64,000 nucleotides of DNA from Streptomyces violascens (lineage in GTDB: Bacteria > Actinomycetota > Actinomycetes > Streptomycetales > Streptomycetaceae), in NCBI RefSeq assembly GCF_014649955.1, contig NZ_BMUA01000002.1, positions 62,001-126,000 of the forward strand, read 5' to 3'. Shown here piece after piece: positions 40,039 to 48,984 of this stretch. Numbering within the stretch: the first letter of the stretch is position 1; the number at the start of each line of letters is the position of its first letter. Made by a program: the position numbers and the translations under genes. The notes under the pieces were generated by a model. That model was not told the origin of the DNA. It saw only the letters and a program-made list of their open reading frames with translations, and did no database searches.

Positions 40039-40818
40039 TCACCCTTCCGGGATCGGGCCGAGGTAGGTGCCGCCGGAGACGTCTATCGTCTGGCCCGTCA
40101 CCCAGCGGCCCTGCGAGCCCGCCAGGAAGCCGACCGCGTCCGCGATGTCCTCCGGCTCGCCGATCCGGCCGAGTGCGGTGATCGCTTCGAGGCCGGCCAC
40201 CGCCTCGGGGACGACGGTCCACCCGGCGGTCATGTCGGTCTGCACCACCCCGGGTTCGATCGTGTTCACGGTGATCCCGCGCCGGCCCAGCTCGTTGGCG
40301 AGCGAGGGGGCGAGGGCGGCCAGTGCCGCCTTGCTGGCGGTGTAGGCGATCTGGAGGGGGTTCGCGATCCGGGTGGCCGCCGAGCCCACGTTGATGATCC
40401 GTCCGCCGTTCCGCAGCAGGGGCAGTGCACGCTGGATCACAAAGACCGGCGTGCGTACGTTGATGGCCAGCACCCGGTCGAGCTCCTCCTCGGTGAGCTG
40501 CGCGAGGGAACCGACCGAGTGCACACCCGCGTTGTTGACCAGAATGTCCAGGCCGTCCGCGCCGCGGTCCCCAAGGCCGGCGGCGAACTGCTCGAACAGC
40601 CGGTCCACCGCGCCGCTCTCGCCGAAGGTGGCCTGCACCGCGAACGCCCGGCCCCCGGCCTTGTCGATCAGCGCCACCGTTTCCTCGGCGGCCGCCCGGC
40701 TGCCGCCGTAGTGGACCGCGACCAGCGCGCCCTCGGCGGCGAGCCGCAGGGCGACAGCGCGCCCGATCCCGCGCGATCCGCCCGTCACGAGTGCGTTCCT
40801 GCCGTCCAGCTCTCCCAT
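40039..40818 (-). CDS. Short-chain dehydrogenase/reductase
   Basis: 259 residues, classical SDR. NAD(P) loop ALVTGGSRGIGRAVALRL near residue 10, NNAG motif DILVNNAGVHSVGS near 90, catalytic Ser in INVGSAATRIANP, and Tyr-x3-Lys in IAYTASKAALAAL. The end GRWVTGQTIDVSGGTYLGP is typical. A basic residue after the first Gly motif suggests NADP. ATG 40818 has AGAGG 5 bases upstream. It is convergent with the thiolase but has no KstR-like site of its own, so a role in the same pathway is only possible. Confidence 0.9.
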   Translation of the reverse strand: MGELDGRNALVTGGSRGIGRAVALRLAAEGALVAVHYGGSRAAAEETVALIDKAGGRAFAVQATFGESGAVDRLFEQFAAGLGDRGADGLDILVNNAGVHSVGSLAQLTEEELDRVLAINVRTPVFVIQRALPLLRNGGRIINVGSAATRIANPLQIAYTASKAALAALAPSLANELGRRGITVNTIEPGVVQTDMTAGWTVVPEAVAGLEAITALGRIGEPEDIADAVGFLAGSQGRWVTGQTIDVSGGTYLGPIPEG

Positions 40819-41191
40819 GATCGCCTCTCCCCGCTGTGCTGCCCGGCCGAAGGTCGGCCTGTACCGACCGGCCTGACACGCTCTTGATCGCACCGTACGT
40901 GATGTCCGGCGACGAGACCGGGGAATGCCGCAGCCTCTTGCCGCTCGCTGTTGGGCAGCGGTAAGTCCCGTTGCTCCGAACGGAGTTGGAGCGGCCGGGC
41001 TCGCGACCGGTCGGGCCCGGGTTCGGGCGCGACCCGCGAAGCCGGGCCATTCCCTGCACGTCGAGTCGGGGCATCCCTGGGGCCGATGAGTGGTCCGGTA
41101 GGGGGCGGGGGCCGTGGTGAACTTGGGCCCCCTTCCGTTGCGGGGGATTGCCGGATGGTCCCGGGCGGGGGCGACCGGACAGGCTTTGCGT
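40819..41191. promoter_or_regulatory. Divergent promoter region SDR / secreted hydrolase
   Basis: No gene. Contains an imperfect inverted repeat TTGCCGCT (40938-40945) / AGCGGTAA (40957-40964) and a small CTCCG-AA-CGGAG hairpin near 40976; either could be an operator for one of the flanking genes. Confidence 0.4.
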
Positions 41192-42400
41192 ATGACGAAG
41201 TCAATCGTTCGGGTCATTGTGTCAACTGCCCTGGTTGCAGGGTCGGTTGGAGTTGCCGTACCCGCCCGGGCCCACGCCCCGGCACAGCGCGGCGAGCTTC
41301 TGGCTCTCACACCCGTCTCCGATCTCACCACCGCCCAGGTCTCCGGCTTCCTCAAGGACGCCGGTGTCGACAGCGCCGCCGTCCGCTACGGAGTGCGGGG
41401 GTATCGGGTCACGTACCGGACCCTTACGCCTCAAGGGGCCCTCACCACTGCAACCGGACTGTTCGTGCTGCCGCTCGACGGACGGCACGGGCGGGTCGAT
41501 CTCGTCGCGGACATGCACGGGACCATGGTCGACCGGGACTACGCGCCGTCCGTCGGCGAGGACTACGGTCGGCTCTCGCCGTATCTGCACGCCTCTGCCG
41601 GGCGGGCCGTCGCCGCGCCCGACTATCTGGGGCTCGGCCGGGGGCCCGGTCGGCACCCCTATATGGACACCGCATCGTCCGTGTCCGCCGCGCTCGACAT
41701 GCTGCGGGCCACCCGCACCGCCGCCCGCGAGCTGGGGCGGCCGTTGAGCGGGGACGTGTACGGCACCGGGTTCTCGCAGGGCGGGCAGGTCGCCATGGCG
41801 CTCGGCAAGGCGCTCGGCCAGGGGGCCGACGCCCATTTCCGGCTCAAGGCGCTCGCACCGGTCTCCGGACCGTACGACCTCGCGGGGCAAGAGGTGCCCG
41901 CTCTCTTCGACGGCCGGGTCAATGACACCAGTGGGGTGCTCTACATGTCCTACTGGCTCACTGCTCAGAATCGGCTCCATCCTCTGTACAGGAGTACGGG
42001 GGAGGCTTTCCGGGCGCCGTACGACCGGGTCGTCGACGGGCTGCTCGACGGGAGTCACACCGAGGAGGAGATCCTCGGAGCCCTGCCCGGCAACGTGAAG
42101 GACCTGCTCACGCCCGGCTTCTACCAGCGGCTTCAGCATCCGCGCGGGGCGCTGCTCGCTGCCATGCGGGACAACGATCACACCTGTGACTGGAAGCCCG
42201 CCGTGCCTGTGCGGCTCTACACCGCCACCGGGGACACCGACGTGCCCATCGCCAACACGCTCAGCTGTGTCCGGCAGCTGGCCGCACACGGAAAGAAGGC
42301 CCCGGTCGTCGACCAGGGAGCGGTCGACCACAACGGGGCCTTCAAGAAGTCGGGGCCGCAGATCGTGCGGCTCTTCGACTCCGTTGCCGGTACGGCTTAG
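41192..42400 (+). CDS. Secreted alpha/beta-hydrolase (lipase-like)
   Basis: 402 residues. Signal peptide at 1-28 (IVRVIVSTALVAGSVGVAVPARA) and an alpha/beta-hydrolase domain with oxyanion region DLVADMHGTMVDRDY. The nucleophile elbow is VYGTGFSQGGQVAMAL near residue 195, a possible acid lies in ATGDTDVPIAN, and His is in QGAVDHNGAF. It resembles secreted lipase-like (LIP family) esterases. The start has only AGG about 9 bases upstream. Its TAG stop overlaps the stop of the convergent transglycosylase gene by four bases, leaving no room for a separate terminator. Confidence 0.85.
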   Translation: MTKSIVRVIVSTALVAGSVGVAVPARAHAPAQRGELLALTPVSDLTTAQVSGFLKDAGVDSAAVRYGVRGYRVTYRTLTPQGALTTATGLFVLPLDGRHGRVDLVADMHGTMVDRDYAPSVGEDYGRLSPYLHASAGRAVAAPDYLGLGRGPGRHPYMDTASSVSAALDMLRATRTAARELGRPLSGDVYGTGFSQGGQVAMALGKALGQGADAHFRLKALAPVSGPYDLAGQEVPALFDGRVNDTSGVLYMSYWLTAQNRLHPLYRSTGEAFRAPYDRVVDGLLDGSHTEEEILGALPGNVKDLLTPGFYQRLQHPRGALLAAMRDNDHTCDWKPAVPVRLYTATGDTDVPIANTLSCVRQLAAHGKKAPVVDQGAVDHNGAFKKSGPQIVRLFDSVAGTA

Positions 42401-42819
42401 TACCAGCTGTTCTGCTGCCAGAAGTTCCAGGCGCCACACGGGCTGCCGTAACGCTCGTTCATGTAGCCCAGGCCCCACTTGATCTGGGTGGCCGGGTTGG
42501 TCTGCCAGTCGGCGCCGGCCGAGGCCATCTTGTTGCCGGGCAGGGCCTGGACCAGGCCGTACGCGCCGGAGGAGGCGTTCGTGGCGGACGGGTTCCAGCC
42601 GGACTCGTGGTTCACGATCTTGCTGAAGCACTGGAACTGGTCGGACGGCATCATCTTCTGCGCGATCGCCTGGGCGCTCGTCGGTGCGGCCTGAGCCGGG
42701 ACGGCGGCCATGGCGACACCGGCGGCGGCGAGCAGCGTGGCGCCGGCGGCGGCAACGGACTTCTTACGAGCGGTGAAACGGGCGGCGAAAGACAACGCGA
42801 TACCTAACTTCGGGGACAT
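42397..42819 (-). CDS. Secreted transglycosylase-like (SLT) cell-wall protein
   Basis: 140 residues. Signal peptide at 1-44 (SVAAAGATLLAAAGVAMAAVPAQA), then a compact lysozyme-like domain with FSKIVNHESGWNPSATNASSGAYGL, where the Glu of HESGW is the expected catalytic residue, and WGLGYMNERYGSPCGAWNFW ending in Tyr. Such proteins cleave or remodel peptidoglycan, as in resuscitation factors and small SLT enzymes of Streptomyces. The leader of about 150 or more bases holds two mutually exclusive hairpins (see 42830-42857). Confidence 0.87.
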   Translation of the reverse strand: MSPKLGIALSFAARFTARKKSVAAAGATLLAAAGVAMAAVPAQAAPTSAQAIAQKMMPSDQFQCFSKIVNHESGWNPSATNASSGAYGLVQALPGNKMASAGADWQTNPATQIKWGLGYMNERYGSPCGAWNFWQQNSWY

Positions 42820-42829
42820 TGGCCGTCGC

Positions 42830-42857
42830 GCTCCGCCGGAGGTTCGAAGACCTCCAC
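42830..42857 (-). promoter_or_regulatory. Two alternative leader hairpins before the transglycosylase start
   Basis: On the minus strand GGAGGT-CTTCGA-ACCTCC forms one stem (42838-42855). The same CTCC can instead pair with the ribosome-binding GGAG a few bases downstream (CTCC-GGC-GGAG). The two cannot coexist, an arrangement expected for a translational switch. No known riboswitch aptamer was recognised upstream. Confidence 0.4.
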
Positions 42858-43126
42858 GGCGAGGGAACTCGTCATGAATCAGCCCGGCGAGCGGACCGGG
42901 CGGTTCCGGCGACTCGAACAGTTGTAACCGGCTCGATGGGTGGCCGCAATGACCCCGTTTACTAGTGGGATTCGCACGACGGGTGGAACGTCCCTCGGGT
43001 GTAGGATCCGGATAAGTGCAGGTGGGTGGGGCTGCGAGGGCCTCCGTGGATCATGTCCCGAGACCACTAACCCGCCTCGTAGAGGACCAAGGGCCTGTGG
43101 GCGGCCTCACCCCGGCGGGACCCTTT

Positions 43127-43960
43127 TCAGGCCTCGAATGTGACCTGGGCCTCGAAGGCCGCGCGCCTCGTCGCCCGCCTCAACGCCTTGAGCAGAGTGG
43201 CCCCGAGCGTAAGGGTCAGTACGACCGTGAGCGCCGCCCGGCCCAGGTCCCAGCCGAGCGAGGTGGCCGCGCAGTACGCGAAGAAGCGGATCAGGTTGTC
43301 GTGGAGGGCGTCGCCGGGGTGGAAGGAGATGCCCGAGGACATCCCGCCGATGAAGGTCCAGCCCTGGAGGTTCATGACCGTGCCGTACGCGAATGAGGCC
43401 AGTGCCCCGTACAGCGCGAGCAGGGCGAGCTCGGCCCGGCCGCGCAGGCGGTGCGGGCCCGGCAGCAGGCCCGCGCCCATCGTGAACCAGCCCATCGCGA
43501 GCATCTGGAACGGCATCCACGGCCCGACCCCGCCGGTCAGCAGGGCCGAGGCGAACATCGTCACCGAGCCGAGTACGAAGCCGAAGCCCGGGCCGAGCAC
43601 CCGGCCGCTCAGCACCATCAGGAAGAACATCGGCTCCAGGCCGGCCGTGCCCGCGCCCAGCGGGCGCAGCGCGGCGCCCACCGCGGCGAGGACGCCGAGC
43701 ATCGCGACGGCCTTGGCGTCCATGCCGTCGTCGGCGATCGTGGCGATCACCACACCGACGAGGAGGGGGAGCAGGGCGGCGAAGAGCCAGGGGGCGTCCT
43801 GGGCGTGCGCGAGGCCGGAGTCCGCGTCGGCGAGCAGCGGCCAGCCGAAGGCCGCGATGCCGACGAGGGTGATGAGGGAGAGGGCGATCACCGCGCGGGG
43901 GCCCAGGCGGACGGGCCTTGGGGCCCCCTTCGTGGCAGGGCCCCGCGTACGTGCGTTCAT
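43127..43960 (-). CDS. ECF transporter S component (substrate-binding membrane protein)
   Basis: 277 residues with six or more membrane helices. Segments include VIALSLITLVGIAAFGWPLL, LGVLAAVGAALRPLGAGTAG and EPMFFLMVLSGRVLGPGFGFVLGS, the conserved ECF S-component region. TGGVGPWMPFQMLAMGWFTMGAG follows. S components bind the vitamin and sit on the T/A module. ATG 43960 overlaps the ATPase stop (ATGA). The cobalamin riboswitch in front of the operon points to vitamin B12 or a precursor as substrate. The basic C-terminal tail (LLKALRRATRRAAFEAQ) is cytosolic. Confidence 0.87.
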   Translation of the reverse strand: MNARTRGPATKGAPRPVRLGPRAVIALSLITLVGIAAFGWPLLADADSGLAHAQDAPWLFAALLPLLVGVVIATIADDGMDAKAVAMLGVLAAVGAALRPLGAGTAGLEPMFFLMVLSGRVLGPGFGFVLGSVTMFASALLTGGVGPWMPFQMLAMGWFTMGAGLLPGPHRLRGRAELALLALYGALASFAYGTVMNLQGWTFIGGMSSGISFHPGDALHDNLIRFFAYCAATSLGWDLGRAALTVVLTLTLGATLLKALRRATRRAAFEAQVTFEA

Positions 43961-45735
43961 GACAGGGCCTCGCGTACTTGCGGGACGGTGAGCCAGTGCT
44001 GCGGGGCGAGGATCTTGGCGACCTGCGGGGCGAAGGCGGGGGAGGAGACGACGACCTCCGCGGTCGGGCCGTCCGCCACGACCTCACCGCCCGCGAGGAT
44101 CACGACACGGTGCGCGAGCTCTGCGGCCAGCTCCACGTCGTGGGTCGCGAGCACGATGGCGTGCCCCTCGGCGGCGAGCGCGCGCAGCACCTCCACCAGG
44201 CGGGCCTTCGCCGCGTAGTCCAGGCCGCGGGTCGGCTCGTCCAGGAGGAGCAGGGGCGGGCGGCCGGTCAGGACGATCGCCAGCGCGAGAGCCAGGCGCT
44301 GGCCCTCGGAGAGATCACGGGGGTGCGTGTCGTCCCGTACGCCCGGGAGCAGCGCGGTCACCAGGTCCCGGCAGCTGCCCGGGGTGGCCCCGGCGTCCTC
44401 GTCCGCGGCGGTGCACTCCGCGGCGACCGTGTTCGCGTACAGCAGGTCCCTCGGCTCCTGCGGTACGAGGCCGACCTCGCGGATCAGGTCGCGCGGCGGG
44501 GTGCGGTGGGGGGTGCGGCCGCCGACCGTGACCGAGCCCGAGGTGGGCTCGATCATGCCGACGAAGGTGTTGAGCAGGGTCGACTTTCCGGCGCCGTTGC
44601 GGCCCATCAGGGCGATGGTCTCGCCCGGGGTGACCGTGAGGTCCACGTGCCGCAGGGCCTCTACGCGTCCGCGGCGTACGCCCAGGGCGGCGGCGGTTGC
44701 GATGGTGGGGGTGCGGAGTCCCTCCGGGGGGCGGCGGAAGAGGGTGGCCAGGGTTCGCCTTGCCGTGGCGGGCGGGGTGCGGTCCTCGGCCCCGGGCCGG
44801 TGGGCGGGCGCCCGGCCTCCGGCCCGGCCGTGATTCCCACCCGCACCACCCGTGCTTGTGGGTGGATACGTGCGGGTCTCCCCGTGGGGAGTTCCCGCCG
44901 TCGGCGTCCGCGGGTCGTGCTCGGCCAGTCGGTCGCGCAGGGTGCCCGCCCTGCGTCGCGCGTCTCGTACCGACAGGGGAAGCGGGGCCCAGCCGGCCAG
45001 GTGGCCCAGGGCCACCACCGGGGGGTGGACGGGGGAGATCTTCATGATGTCCTCCGGGGTTCCCATCACCGGGGGCGCGCCAGGGGTGGGCAGGAGGATG
45101 ACCTGGTCCGCGTACTGGACCACCCTTTCCAGGCGGTGTTCCGCGAGCAGGACCGTCGTGCCCAGGTCGTGGACCAGGCGCTGGAGGACGGAGAGCACGT
45201 CCTCCGCGGCGGCGGGGTCGAGGGCCGAGGTCGGCTCGTCCAGGACCAGGACCTTCGGGTGCGGGGTGAGGACCGAGCCGATCGCGACGCGCTGCTGCTG
45301 GCCGCCGGACAGGGTGGCGATCGGGCGGTCGCGCAGTTCGGCGAGGCCCAGCAGGTCCAGGGTCTCCTCGACGCGGCGGCGCATCACCGCCGGGGCCAGG
45401 CCCAACGACTCCATTCCGTAGGCGAGTTCGTCCTCGACGGTGTCGGTGACGAAGTGGGCGAGGGGGTCCTGGCCCACCGTGCCGACCAGGTCCGCGAGTT
45501 CGCGCGGCTTGTGGGTGCGGGTGTCGCGGCCGTCCACGGTGACCCGGCCGCGCAGGGTGCCGCCGGTGAAGTGCGGGACGAGCCCGCAGACCGTACCGAG
45601 CAGTGTCGACTTGCCGACTCCCGACGGCCCGACCAGAAGCACCAACTCGCCTTCTGGGATGGTGAGTTGGACATCCCGTACGGTCGGCTCCTCGGCGGAG
45701 TCGTATGTGACCGACACGTTCTCGAACCGGATCAC
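43957..45735 (-). CDS. ECF transporter ATPase with two fused ABC domains
   Basis: 592 residues, two nucleotide-binding domains in one chain. NBD1: Walker A LVGPSGVGKSTLLG near 35, signature LSGGQQQRVAIGS, Walker B VLVLDEPTSALDP. NBD2: Walker A LMGRNGAGKSTLLN near 385, signature LSEGQRLALAL, Walker B LLLLDEPTRGLDY. A Pro/Gly/Arg-rich linker of about 80 residues joins them. GTG 45735 has GGAG 5 bases upstream and overlaps the T-component stop (GTGA). It powers uptake together with the T and S components; fusion of EcfA1 and EcfA2 fixes a heterodimer-like arrangement. Confidence 0.92.
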   Translation of the reverse strand: MIRFENVSVTYDSAEEPTVRDVQLTIPEGELVLLVGPSGVGKSTLLGTVCGLVPHFTGGTLRGRVTVDGRDTRTHKPRELADLVGTVGQDPLAHFVTDTVEDELAYGMESLGLAPAVMRRRVEETLDLLGLAELRDRPIATLSGGQQQRVAIGSVLTPHPKVLVLDEPTSALDPAAAEDVLSVLQRLVHDLGTTVLLAEHRLERVVQYADQVILLPTPGAPPVMGTPEDIMKISPVHPPVVALGHLAGWAPLPLSVRDARRRAGTLRDRLAEHDPRTPTAGTPHGETRTYPPTSTGGAGGNHGRAGGRAPAHRPGAEDRTPPATARRTLATLFRRPPEGLRTPTIATAAALGVRRGRVEALRHVDLTVTPGETIALMGRNGAGKSTLLNTFVGMIEPTSGSVTVGGRTPHRTPPRDLIREVGLVPQEPRDLLYANTVAAECTAADEDAGATPGSCRDLVTALLPGVRDDTHPRDLSEGQRLALALAIVLTGRPPLLLLDEPTRGLDYAAKARLVEVLRALAAEGHAIVLATHDVELAAELAHRVVILAGGEVVADGPTAEVVVSSPAFAPQVAKILAPQHWLTVPQVREALS

Positions 45736-47006
45736 TGGGACTCCTTCGGCGGTACGGGTGCGACGAACGCCGGGAGCAGACCGGCGAGCAGCGACAGGGC
45801 GGGCCACAGCGGCAGGGCCGGCGCGGTCAGCGGGACGACTTGGAGGGTGAGGGTCTCCGGAGCGTACGTACCCGCCCAGACCATCAGCGCCGCGACCGCC
45901 ACGCCGGAACCGGCCACCAGCCAGGACCGGACGCCCCAGCGGTCGGGGCGGTAGCGGGTACGGATCTGGCGGCGGCCGCCGAGGCGGAGCCCGGCGAGGG
46001 AGGCGAGCACGCCGCCCGCGAGGACGGGGAGGCCGTACCCGGCGCCTTCGGAGGCGAGCAGTCCGTACGTTCCCGCGCAGACTCCCAGGAGTCCGCCCAG
46101 GGTGAGGACGGTGGTGGTGAGGCGTACGGGGGCGGGGACCCGGGCGGTGCGGCCGTAGCCGCGCGCGTCCATCGAGGCGGCCACGGCGACCGAGCGCTCC
46201 AGGGCGCCTTCGAGTACCGGCAGGCCGATCTGGGCGATCGCCTTGATGCCGCCGGTGGGGCGGCCGCGGAGCCTTCGCGCGGTACGCAGCCGTACGACGT
46301 CGGCGACCATGTTCGGCGCGAAGGTCATCGCCACGACGACGGCGACCCCGGCCTCGTACAGGGCGCCGGGCAGGGACTTGAGCAGCCGGGCGGGGTTGGC
46401 GAGGGCGTTCGCCGCGCCCACGCAGATCAGCAGGGTGGCGAGGCGCGCCCCGTCGTACAGGGCGAAGAGCATGCCCTCCGCGGTGACCCGGCCGCCGACG
46501 CGGATGCCCTTCGCCCAGTCGGGGAGGGGGAGTTCGGGGAGCGTGAACAGGGTGTGGCTGCCGGGGATCGGGGAGCCGAGGACCAGGTTGAACGCGAGGC
46601 GGATGCCGACGACGAACAGGCCGATCTTGATGAACGCGGTGTACGAGCGGGCCCAGGGGGCGTCGGTCTTGCGGGCCGCCACGACGTATCCGGCGACGCC
46701 GACGAGGAGGCCGAGCAGGAGGGGGTTGTTCGTTCGCGACGCGGCTGTGGCGAGGCCCAGTGCCCAGAGCCACCAGGCGCCGGGGTGCACGGCGTTGCTC
46801 CGGCTGGCCTCGGGCGCGGTCAGCCTCCGGCTCGGGGCGTTCCCAGGACGGGGGGTACGGCTTTCGGCCCCGTGCCGGAGGGGGTGGCTCTGGGCCCCGG
46901 GCCGGGGAGTGCGGGGTCCGGCCGTGGGCCTGCGGGTGCGCGCCCGAACCTCGGCCGCGGGGCCCGCCTGCGGCTGCTGCGGGGCGTCGTCGTCCTCTGA
47001 ACGCAT
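45732..47006 (-). CDS. ECF transporter T component (energy-coupling transmembrane protein)
   Basis: 424 residues. An unusual N-terminal extension of about 75 residues rich in Arg/Pro/Ala precedes the CbiQ-like membrane domain (HPGAWWLWALGLATAASRTN onward, about six helices). The coupling-helix motifs are VVRLRTARRLRGRPTGG and SVAVAASMDARGYGRTARV; the A-R-G type motif in the latter contacts the ATPase. The stop overlaps the ATPase start. The 5' neighbour is the surface protein gene, 7 bases away. Confidence 0.9.
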   Translation of the reverse strand: MRSEDDDAPQQPQAGPAAEVRARTRRPTAGPRTPRPGAQSHPLRHGAESRTPRPGNAPSRRLTAPEASRSNAVHPGAWWLWALGLATAASRTNNPLLLGLLVGVAGYVVAARKTDAPWARSYTAFIKIGLFVVGIRLAFNLVLGSPIPGSHTLFTLPELPLPDWAKGIRVGGRVTAEGMLFALYDGARLATLLICVGAANALANPARLLKSLPGALYEAGVAVVVAMTFAPNMVADVVRLRTARRLRGRPTGGIKAIAQIGLPVLEGALERSVAVAASMDARGYGRTARVPAPVRLTTTVLTLGGLLGVCAGTYGLLASEGAGYGLPVLAGGVLASLAGLRLGGRRQIRTRYRPDRWGVRSWLVAGSGVAVAALMVWAGTYAPETLTLQVVPLTAPALPLWPALSLLAGLLPAFVAPVPPKESQ

Positions 47007-47013
47007 CCCCGGG

Positions 47014-47658
47014 TCAGTTCTTGCGGCGGCGGGATTGCCAGATTGCTGCCGCGCCGACGGCCACGACCGCGGCCACTCCGGCCAGGAGGCCTACTGACGG
47101 GCCGCCGTCCTTGCCGGTCTTCGCGGGCTCGGCGGGCTTGGCCGCCGACGGGTCCGACACCTGCTCGCCGCAGCCCGTACGCGGGTAGCCGGCGATCGCG
47201 CACAGCAGGGCCGCGCTGTTGTAGCGCAGCGGCTTGGCCACGGCGGCCAGGGCGTCCGCGCTGGTGGCGTCCGGGGACACCTGGGCACAGGCGCTGCGCG
47301 GGGCGGGCGGGGTCTCGCCCTGGCCGGCGTCCTGGGGCGTACCGAAGTCGACGACCAGCGCGACCCGCTTCGTGCCGTCCTTGGTCGGCGTCGCACCGCA
47401 CACCGCCTCGAAGGACGGCGTCGTACGCGGCTGGGACGCGTCCTTGGAGTCCGCGCTCACCGCGAAGCGGAAGCCCTGGACCGAGCCGTCGCCGGGGTGC
47501 GCGGACGCCGGGCCCTGGGTGGCGTACGTCCAGTTGTCACCGGCCAGGTCCCAGAAGGACCAGTACCGGTACCCGGCCGCCTGCGCCGGCCCCGTACCGG
47601 CGGCGAGCGCCACCAGCGCGAGGAGCAGGGCTGCGAACGAAGCGAGTCGCGTACGCAT
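47014..47658 (-). CDS. Secreted surface-anchored protein of the B12-riboswitch operon
   Basis: 214 residues: signal peptide (RLASFAALLLALVALAAG), mature domain beginning YRYWSFWDLAGDNWTYATQG, a conserved Cys pair (FEAVCGATPTKDG and PRSACAQVSPDA) and a further pair near CAIAGYPRTGCGEQ. A Pro/Lys linker, a membrane helix (SVGLLAGVAAVVAVGAAAIW) and a basic QSRRRKN tail follow. Its ATG overlaps the stop of the toroid protein gene (TGATG). Function unknown; by position it should help bind or pass on the substrate at the outer membrane face. It belongs to a small streptomycete family I know only from this gene context. Confidence 0.8.
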   Translation of the reverse strand: MRTRLASFAALLLALVALAAGTGPAQAAGYRYWSFWDLAGDNWTYATQGPASAHPGDGSVQGFRFAVSADSKDASQPRTTPSFEAVCGATPTKDGTKRVALVVDFGTPQDAGQGETPPAPRSACAQVSPDATSADALAAVAKPLRYNSAALLCAIAGYPRTGCGEQVSDPSAAKPAEPAKTGKDGGPSVGLLAGVAAVVAVGAAAIWQSRRRKN

Positions 47659-48887
47659 CACAGCTGCTGGTTCTTCTTACGGCCGCTGATCAGGAAGCCG
47701 ACGCCGATACCGGCGACCAGGCCGACGCCGACGATCCACCAGACGGAGATTCCGTCGTTCTTCTTCTCCTTGGACTCCGCGGCGGGGGCGGCCGGTGACG
47801 AGGCCGCCCGGGGGGCCGGGCCCGTGGCGTTCAGGGACTGGATCAGGTTCGTGCCGCCGAAGTTCTTCGGGTCCGCGCCGGTGGCGTCGGCGGCGAAGAT
47901 CAGCTGGGCGTAGGCGGCGGGGCCGTTCTCCTTGGCCCAGGCGGTGGCGTTCTTCGACAGCCAGTCGGCGGAGGCCTTCGCCTGCTGGGCCATGCCGTCG
48001 GCGGCCAGGGCGACGACCGCGTCCGCGGTGTTGCCGAAGTCGGGCTGGTCGGTGGCGCCCGGCATCGCGGACTTCAGGAACCCGGTCGGGGCCAGCGTCT
48101 TGGCGAGGTAGGCGGCGCCGTTGTGCGCGGCCTGCTCGGGGGTGGCGGCCTTCTCGCAGGCGGTGCCCTTGGTGTCGGCCTGGCCGGCGGTGGCGGTGAG
48201 GCCCTTGCCGAGCGCGCCGGTCACGGCCGCGGCGGTCGCGTCCGCGTTGGCGTACAGCTTCTGCGTCTTGGGGTCGGGCTGGAAGGCGAAGGCGCCCGCG
48301 CCGGCAGGGTCGTCGCAGGGCAGCGCGAACGTGAGCAGCGCGTCGAAGGGGGACTTGCCGCCCTTGGCCGACTTCACCTCGGCGGGCTTCTCGCCGGCGG
48401 CGGCGAGCGCGCCGATCACGATGCCGGTGGAGTTGGCGTCGCTGCCGCCCATGCCCGGGGTGTACGGCCAGCCGCCGTCGTCCTGCTGCACCGACTTCAG
48501 CCAGGTGATGCCCTTCTTGACGGCGTCGGTGTGACCGCCGACCGCGACGAGGGCCTGTACGGCGGCGGAGGTGGCGTTGGTGTCGAGCTTCGTCGCGTCG
48601 CACGCCTTGGTGGTGTCCGCGCGGAACGACATGAAGGAGCCGTCGGCGCACTGCTGGCCGGTGAGCCAGGCCACGGCCTGCTCGGCGGGCCTGACGTTCG
48701 CCTTCTCCTGGGCGAGGAAGGCGAGGGACTGCCGGAAGACACCGTCGTACTGGGGGTCCTTCGTGCCGTACAGGCCCGGCGGGACCGCCGCGGGGGGCGG
48801 CGTGCCGTCGGCGAATGCCGCCGGGGCGGCACCGCCCAGGACGGCGGTGGCGGCGGCGAGCGCTGCGGCGCAGCGGCGTACGGTCAT
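47658..48887 (-). CDS. Secreted alpha/alpha-toroid protein, transcobalamin-like candidate
   Basis: 409 residues. Signal peptide (CAAALAAATAVLGGAAPAAF). Residues about 40-355 consist of repeated helical hairpins of the prenyltransferase/squalene-cyclase toroid type: AVAWLTGQQCADGSFMSF, ATSAAVQALVAVGGHTDAVK, GITWLKSVQQDDGGWPYTPG, STGIVIGALAAAGEKPAEV and DFGNTADAVVALAADGM. A linker, membrane helix (SVWWIVGVGLVAGIGVGFLI) and basic end (SGRKKNQQL) follow. This toroid is the fold of the large domain of intrinsic factor and transcobalamin. First gene behind the cobalamin riboswitch, so a surface B12-binding role is inferred. Three Cys could form disulfides. Confidence 0.85.
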   Translation of the reverse strand: MTVRRCAAALAAATAVLGGAAPAAFADGTPPPAAVPPGLYGTKDPQYDGVFRQSLAFLAQEKANVRPAEQAVAWLTGQQCADGSFMSFRADTTKACDATKLDTNATSAAVQALVAVGGHTDAVKKGITWLKSVQQDDGGWPYTPGMGGSDANSTGIVIGALAAAGEKPAEVKSAKGGKSPFDALLTFALPCDDPAGAGAFAFQPDPKTQKLYANADATAAAVTGALGKGLTATAGQADTKGTACEKAATPEQAAHNGAAYLAKTLAPTGFLKSAMPGATDQPDFGNTADAVVALAADGMAQQAKASADWLSKNATAWAKENGPAAYAQLIFAADATGADPKNFGGTNLIQSLNATGPAPRAASSPAAPAAESKEKKNDGISVWWIVGVGLVAGIGVGFLISGRKKNQQL

Positions 48888-48984
48888 GGCGGGCGGTGCC
48901 TCTCCTGCGGGGGAGCGCGGGCGCGGGCGCGCGCTGGCACCCGGCTCCGGCTCCGTATGCCTCGACGGTGCCGGTCACCTGCGG

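Noticed and set aside
40039..40818. SDR as a KstR target
   Set aside because: No TnnAACnnGTTnnA match with one mismatch or fewer was noticed in its promoter.
42820..43080. ydaO (c-di-AMP) riboswitch before the transglycosylase gene
   Set aside because: Expected from gene type, but the conserved boxes (GGGTGAATC and CCGAACCCGTCAGCTAACC types) are absent.
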